Positions 59,316 to 64,000 of a stretch of DNA of 64,000 nt are shown one piece after another. Position numbers and translations under genes: made by a program. A model generated the notes under the pieces. That model was not told the DNA's origin. It worked only from the letters and a program-made list of their open reading frames with translations, and did no database searches. The stretch comes from Bacillota bacterium (GTDB lineage: Bacteria; Bacillota; Clostridia; Acetivibrionales; JAEXSP01), in NCBI GenBank assembly GCA_023453795.1, contig JAEXSP010000040.1:1-64000 (forward strand), given 5' to 3'. Each line of letters starts with the position of its first letter. Within the stretch, counting starts at the first letter, position 1.

Positions 59316-59635
59316 TCAATCCATTGTTAAGGGAAGATCGACGGTAAATTTTGTACCTGTGTTCTCCTGACCTTCGACTGGAATAATGCCCATATGCTTT
59401 TGAATAATGTTATACGTCGGCTTCATTGCAGAGTGAGGCCGTTTTTTCTTACTGAATCAATCAAACTTGAGCCTTTTTTAGTGCTGACATTGTTTCATTA
59501 AGCTCCTCATTAATGGCAGTCAGCTATTCGTTTGTCTTCAAACTATTTCATCTGTTCATGAACCCTTTCTCTAAGATTCAGTTCTATTACCTCATCTTTA
59601 GTAGAATTATTTATTGCAGAACGCAAATCAAACAT
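59316..59635 (-). pseudogene. Relic of a histidine kinase
   Basis: On the minus strand three pieces survive in different frames: a coiled-coil linker typical of kinases (LTAINEELNETMSALKKAQ), a piece ending NIIQKHMGIIPVEGQENTG, and the kinase C-terminus GTKFTVDLPL before a stop at 59316. The phosphoacceptor and most of the ATPase domain are deleted and stops interrupt the rest. A short start-like MFDLRSAINNSTKDEVIEL lies at its 5' end. This explains the 570-bp gap between genes here; nothing else was found in it. Confidence 0.75.
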
Positions 59636-59800
59636 TTTTTCATAAATTGTATTATATACTCAATAATAGCGGAATGCTGCATTTAAAGAACAAAGCAAAT
59701 CCAATAAAATATTTGCACTATATAAGTTGAATTAAGTTACTTATATATGAATTGTTTGTATTAGATAATTCTGTATAAGAAATTTGATTTATTTTATAAC

Positions 59801-59847
59801 TTGACTATGAGAAATTATGGGTCTATAATTATTTCGTACTCGAAATA
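59801..59847 (+). promoter_or_regulatory. MarR promoter with overlapping operator
   Basis: TTGACT (59801-59806), 17 bp, TATAAT (59824-59829), then TATTTCG-TACT-CGAAATA (59830-59847), a perfect 7-4-7 inverted repeat; a further half site TTCGAAATATTA follows at 59854-59865. Binding would block transcription start, so autorepression of the MarR-ABC operon is expected. Confidence 0.85.
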
Positions 59848-59881
59848 TTAGTGTTCGAAATATTATTATGGAGTTGCGAAG

Positions 59882-60322
59882 ATGGAATATCCAAGCAAAA
59901 TCGAAGAAGTAACAAGGCTGTTCAGGGATGTCGGGCATCTAATAAAGCTAAATATGAATAAGGGCTTTGAAGATGTTGGCTTGACGCCTACTCAATTTAT
60001 GGTTATAACCGCCTTAACCAAAACGAACAGAATGAAGGTAAGCGAACTGAGCCGTGCAGTTGGCTTATCCAACAGTACTGTATCGGATATACTGGACAGA
60101 CTGGAAAAACAAGGAGTTATCTCAAGAGAAAGAAGTGAGGAAGACAAAAGAGTCGTATATGTAAAAGTCACACCAAAGTTTGAATGTATGCACCAAGGAT
60201 TTCACCAAAGAACCAGGGAGTATTTTGAAGCTATTCTAAACAGAGGAACGCCTGAAGAAGTAAATACGGTAATTGAAGGATTAAAAACATTTAAGGAGCT
60301 TTTGCAGAAAAGAATTGAGTGA
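59882..60322 (+). CDS. MarR-family transcriptional regulator
   Basis: 146 residues with the MarR winged helix (LTPTQFMVITALTKTNRMKV; SELSRAVGLSNSTVSDILDRL; ISRERSEEDKRVVYVKVT). First gene of an operon with two ABC exporter subunits, a common arrangement in which a drug-like ligand relieves repression. The operator is directly upstream. Confidence 0.93.
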   Translation: MEYPSKIEEVTRLFRDVGHLIKLNMNKGFEDVGLTPTQFMVITALTKTNRMKVSELSRAVGLSNSTVSDILDRLEKQGVISRERSEEDKRVVYVKVTPKFECMHQGFHQRTREYFEAILNRGTPEEVNTVIEGLKTFKELLQKRIE

Positions 60323-60356
60323 TGGAAGCTCATGACAGTTAAAAGGAGATGGTTTA

Positions 60357-62084
60357 GTGTTAAGACTTTACAAATTTTTAAAACCTTATAGGGTTATGAT
60401 TGCCTTTGTGTTGGGTCTGGTTTTTCTTCAGACCTTGTCCGACCTATATCTTCCGACTTTGATGTCGGATATTATCAATAACGGAATCATTAACAAGGAC
60501 ATCAATTACATTTACAGAACCGGTGGATTGATGATTCTTATTGCAGGGGGCGGAGTTATTTGCTCGATTATTGCAACTTATATGTCTTCAAAGGCTGCGG
60601 TCGGTTTAGGCAAGATTATAAGAAATAAAATTTTCAAAAGGGTTGAAAGTTTTTCACTTCATGAATTTGATAAACTTGGGACCTCTACTCTTATAACCAG
60701 AACCACTAATGATATAACACAGATTCAGATGGTTACGGTTATTATAATGAGGATGATGATTGGTGCACCTATGATGGCAATTGGGGGAATAATTCTGGCA
60801 TTGAACAAGGATGTGGAGCTTACTCTTGTTCTTGCAGTTGCAATACCAATTCTTGCAGGAGTAATAGCACTCCTGGGAGCAAAAGGAATGCCCCTCTTCA
60901 GACTGATGCAGGTTAAGATTGATAAAATAAACCTTGTGCTTCGTGAAAATCTTACAGGCATGAGGGTAATAAGGGCGTTTAACCGCGATAAGCATGAAAT
61001 AGCGCGTTTTGAGGATGCAAACCAAGACCTGACAAACAATGCGATAAAAGTTAATAAGATTATGGCATTTATGATGCCGGCGCTTATGCTGATAATGAAC
61101 TTAACTGCCCTTGCCATTATATGGTTCGGAGGTCTGCGTATTAAATCGGGTGATATGGACCTTGGTTCTTTGGTAGCATTTGTTCAATACGCCATTCAGA
61201 TCATGTTTTCAATGCTAATGGTTGCCATGATGTTCATATTTGTACCCCGTGCGCAGGCAGCGGCAGTAAGAATAAATGAAGTCCTTGATACGGAACCCGG
61301 TATAGTAGACTCAGATAAAATAAATGATTGCGGCACAGGAAGGGGATATGTGGAGTTCAAGGATGTCACTTTCAGCTATCATGGTGCAGAGGAGCCGGCG
61401 CTTCAGAACATATCGTTCAGTGCAAAACCCGGTGAAGTTACAGCTATTATCGGCGGTACAGGATCAGGAAAATCTACCCTTATCAACCTGATTCCCCGTT
61501 TCTACGATGTAGAAAGTGGATCGGTATTGGTAGACGGGGTTGATGTAAGAGAAATGAGTCAGGAATGCCTGAGAGCAAAAATAGGCTTTGTTCCGCAAAA
61601 GGCCATTTTATTTTCAGGTACCATTGCTGATAACATAAGGTATGGAAATGACGGCGCTTCGGATGATGAAGTCAGGTATGCGGCAGATGTTGCTCAAGCA
61701 TCCAAATTTATATCCGAGATGGAAGAAGGCTTCGAACATATGATTGCACAGGGGGGAACCAATGTCTCCGGCGGTCAGAAGCAGCGTTTGTCCATTGCAA
61801 GAGCACTTGTAAGAAAACCTGAAATCTATATATTTGATGACAGTTTTTCAGCTTTGGATTTTAAAACCGATGCAAAACTGCGCGCAGCCTTGAAAACTGA
61901 AATAGCGGAAGCAACAGTAATAATAGTAGCGCAAAGGGTCGGAACAGTAATGGATGCAGACCGTATAATAGTGTTGGATGAAGGACATGTAGCAGGAATC
62001 GGAAAACATAAGGAGCTTTTAACTACCTGCGAGGTATACCGTGAAATTGTATCTTCACAGCTTTCAGAGGAGGAATTGGCATGA
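60357..62084 (+). CDS. Heterodimeric ABC exporter, subunit 1
   Basis: 575 residues from GTG 60357 (AAGGAGATGG). Six-helix TMD and NBD: Walker A GGTGSGKST, signature VSGGQKQRLSIARAL, Walker B IYIFDDSFSALD with Asp replacing the catalytic Glu. It is thus the degenerate half, as in LmrC/BmrC/YfiB-type subunits. Overlaps subunit 2 by four bases (ATGA). Confidence 0.93.
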   Translation: MLRLYKFLKPYRVMIAFVLGLVFLQTLSDLYLPTLMSDIINNGIINKDINYIYRTGGLMILIAGGGVICSIIATYMSSKAAVGLGKIIRNKIFKRVESFSLHEFDKLGTSTLITRTTNDITQIQMVTVIIMRMMIGAPMMAIGGIILALNKDVELTLVLAVAIPILAGVIALLGAKGMPLFRLMQVKIDKINLVLRENLTGMRVIRAFNRDKHEIARFEDANQDLTNNAIKVNKIMAFMMPALMLIMNLTALAIIWFGGLRIKSGDMDLGSLVAFVQYAIQIMFSMLMVAMMFIFVPRAQAAAVRINEVLDTEPGIVDSDKINDCGTGRGYVEFKDVTFSYHGAEEPALQNISFSAKPGEVTAIIGGTGSGKSTLINLIPRFYDVESGSVLVDGVDVREMSQECLRAKIGFVPQKAILFSGTIADNIRYGNDGASDDEVRYAADVAQASKFISEMEEGFEHMIAQGGTNVSGGQKQRLSIARALVRKPEIYIFDDSFSALDFKTDAKLRAALKTEIAEATVIIVAQRVGTVMDADRIIVLDEGHVAGIGKHKELLTTCEVYREIVSSQLSEEELA

Positions 62085-64000
62085 GCGAAGTCAAACGTAA
62101 CAGACCACCGAGACCAGGCAGCAACGTTCATAAGGGAGGACCCGGCGGAGCGCTCGGAAAGCCTGTGGAAAAGGCAAAAGACTTTAAGGGAGCCCTTAAA
62201 AGGCTGTTGAAATACCTTGCACCGCATAAGGTAAACCTTATAATTGTATTGATATTTGCTATTGCCAGCATGACCTTCGCAGTGTATTCTCCAAAGGTTC
62301 AAGCAAAAGCAGTCAATAAGCTGACGTCCGGATATACTGCTCAAATGGCTCTGAGTTCAATGTCGGAATTCCAAAATGAGGTAACTTCTCAGATGGAACA
62401 GCAGCTTAAAAGCGTTAAACAGGGTCAGCCCGATGCCGGTAACAGGAAAATGGCGCCGCCTGACCCAAAGGCAATAAAATGGTCTAAGGATATAGTTGCA
62501 CTTCCCAAATTGGATAGTCTTAAAGATGCCGATAAGAAAGCGGAAGTGTGGGAAAAGCTTGTTAATCTTTTGAAGAATGCACCGAAAGGGATTATTCCGG
62601 CCGATGGGCAAAAAGGTGCAGATTCCAAAAAGATAGAAGAAATGAAGAAATTTATTAATGACAAGGATAAAATCAAGACTGTAATCAATGCGATTAAGGA
62701 CACAAACGGCAAGTATGATTTCGGCTACATCGGACAGATTGCCATCCTGTTGATTGCAATGTATGTTGTCAGCTCGCTATTCAGCCTTGTAATGGGGCTT
62801 GTAATGTCAGGCGTTGCACAGAAAACTGTTTACAGCATGCGCAGGGACGTTGATGTAAAGCTTTCAAAACTCCCTTTGAAATATTTTGATGCGAGAACCC
62901 ATGGTGAGATATTAAGCCGTGTAACAAATGATATAGATACCATTGCCACTACCTTGCAGCAGAGCTTAACGCAGCTCATAACCTCCGTAGTACAGATTAT
63001 CGGATATATAATAATGATGCTTACAATCAGCCCGACACTGACGGCTATTGTTCTTGCGACACTGCCTCTGTATATATTCTCGACTGCTATTGTTGCAAAG
63101 AAGTCCCAGAAGTACTTTGCAGACCAGCAGAAAGAATTGGGGCAGCTCAGCGGACATGTTGAGGAAATGTATACCGGACATAAGATAGTTAAAGCCTTTG
63201 GGCATGAAAAGGATTCCATCGAGAAATTTGAAAGCATCAATGACAGGTTATATGAAGCAGGTTGGAGAGCACAGTTTGTTTCAGGGATAATGTTCCCGCT
63301 TATGAACTTTGTAAGCAATCTGGGCTATGTTATGATATGCGTTGTAGGCGGATTATGGATGATCAAAAACAGGCTTAACCTTGGTGATATAACTGCGTTT
63401 ATCCAGTATTCGAGGTCGTTTACCATGCCGATTGTCCAGACTGCGAATATTGCAAATATCATTCAATCAACAGTTGCATGTGCCGAGAGGGTATTTGAAG
63501 TTCTGGACGAGGAGGAGGAAACTCCTGAAATACCTGATGCAAAGGTTATCAAGCTTCCGAAGGGTGAAGTCGAGTTTAAGAATGTCAATTTCAGTTATGT
63601 GGAAAATGAACCTTTGATAGAAGGCATGAACCTTGACGTAAAGCAGGGGCACACAATAGCGATCGTAGGTCCTACAGGTGCAGGAAAAACAACGCTTGTT
63701 AATCTTTTAATGAGATTCTACGAAATCGGCGGAGGCAAGATATCCATAGACGGAACTGATATAAGAGACATGAAGCGCGGTGACCTCAGGGGCATGATTG
63801 GAATGGTTCTTCAGGATACCTGGCTGTTCAACGGAACGATCAAAGACAACATAGCATACGGAAAGCAAGGTGCTACCGACGAACAGATAATTCAGGCAGC
63901 AAAGGCAGCTCATGCGCACCACTTTATAAAGACTCTACCCCAGGGCTACAACACAGTGCTTAATGAAGAAGCAACCAATATATCACAGGGGCAGAAACAG
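62081..64000 (+). CDS. Heterodimeric ABC exporter, subunit 2 (3' end outside window)
   Basis: 640 codons visible from ATG 62081 with GAGGAGG upstream. A Gly/Pro-rich start, first membrane helix near 50-70, then about 145 hydrophilic residues (roughly 75-220) before the second helix, an unusually long extracytoplasmic loop for this class. The remaining TMD helices follow, then the NBD with Walker A GPTGAGKTT and the non-canonical signature ISQGQKQ at the very edge. The Walker B residue lies beyond the window; a catalytic Glu is expected to complement subunit 1. Confidence 0.92.
   Translation, partial: MSEVKRNRPPRPGSNVHKGGPGGALGKPVEKAKDFKGALKRLLKYLAPHKVNLIIVLIFAIASMTFAVYSPKVQAKAVNKLTSGYTAQMALSSMSEFQNEVTSQMEQQLKSVKQGQPDAGNRKMAPPDPKAIKWSKDIVALPKLDSLKDADKKAEVWEKLVNLLKNAPKGIIPADGQKGADSKKIEEMKKFINDKDKIKTVINAIKDTNGKYDFGYIGQIAILLIAMYVVSSLFSLVMGLVMSGVAQKTVYSMRRDVDVKLSKLPLKYFDARTHGEILSRVTNDIDTIATTLQQSLTQLITSVVQIIGYIIMMLTISPTLTAIVLATLPLYIFSTAIVAKKSQKYFADQQKELGQLSGHVEEMYTGHKIVKAFGHEKDSIEKFESINDRLYEAGWRAQFVSGIMFPLMNFVSNLGYVMICVVGGLWMIKNRLNLGDITAFIQYSRSFTMPIVQTANIANIIQSTVACAERVFEVLDEEEETPEIPDAKVIKLPKGEVEFKNVNFSYVENEPLIEGMNLDVKQGHTIAIVGPTGAGKTTLVNLLMRFYEIGGGKISIDGTDIRDMKRGDLRGMIGMVLQDTWLFNGTIKDNIAYGKQGATDEQIIQAAKAAHAHHFIKTLPQGYNTVLNEEATNISQGQKQ

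Overview
The window looks like a chromosomal segment of a motile, anaerobic, AT-rich member of the Clostridia, possibly a cluster III / Acetivibrio-Ruminiclostridium type. The supports are: an F-type ATP synthase operon in Firmicutes order (I-B-E-F-H-A-G-D-C); motAB behind a textbook sigma-D promoter; strong AGGAGG-type ribosome binding sites with TTG and GTG starts; several two-component and ABC drug-efflux loci; a B. subtilis ydjFGHI-like pspA operon; and an AnfO-family nitrogenase accessory protein. The genus is an inference. No rRNA, tRNA, CRISPR array, integrase or transposase was seen.

Layout. 1-2626 (-): the N-terminal part of a secreted protein built from Ig-like (Big_4) repeats, running off the left edge. 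2682-4729 (-): a two-gene putative DNA repair operon (TIGR03915-type protein and radical SAM protein) whose promoter carries a LexA-like box. 5033-6225 (+): two tandem paralogues with a zinc ribbon, a DUF2007-like domain and a membrane anchor. 6425-13578 (-): atpIBEFHAGDC. 13844-18426 (+): motA, motB, murA, a WalJ-type metallo-beta-lactamase protein and rlmH. 18530-23813 (+): accessory genes, with a SUFU-domain protein, two copies of a truncated SMI1/KNR4 gene, an LRR_5 protein, an XRE regulator, ndk, a CD3324-family protein, a tiny zinc ribbon and a DUF2268 protease. 23947-26503: an iron alcohol dehydrogenase and an SGNH-type secreted hydrolase.

26585-36081 is the most unusual stretch. Fragments of a BceRS-BceAB-type antimicrobial-peptide locus (start of the response regulator, middle of the kinase, end of the permease) flank a visibly GC-richer island of about 9 kb. 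The island encodes a small HTH protein, an ECF-like sigma factor, a small basic membrane protein, another membrane protein, a PrsW-type intramembrane protease, a second small membrane protein of the same kind, and a 1900-residue LRR/Ig/SLH surface protein. A 16-bp perfect palindrome fills the -35/-10 spacer of the island promoter. I infer a self-contained sigma / anti-sigma / intramembrane-protease circuit controlling a giant S-layer-anchored protein.

36301-43869: a second sigma factor, a TetR regulator with a membrane protein, and an ABC (FtsX type) plus two-component operon. 44106-45706 (-): AnfO and a repeat protein with a Cys-rich tail, behind a promoter and a leader terminator. 45988-51123: a GNAT acetyltransferase, the pspA / zinc-ribbon / SPFH operon, and small membrane proteins. 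51170-54349: a BmrCD-like heterodimeric ABC exporter with leader peptide and attenuator; its first subunit has lost most of its transmembrane domain. 54631-59308: an FN3 secreted protein, an NYN-domain protein behind a structured leader, an orphan histidine kinase, a lipoprotein behind PhoP-box-like repeats, and a coiled-coil secreted protein. 59316-59635: a histidine kinase relic. 59801-64000: a MarR regulator with a clear operator and a second heterodimeric ABC exporter, cut by the right edge.
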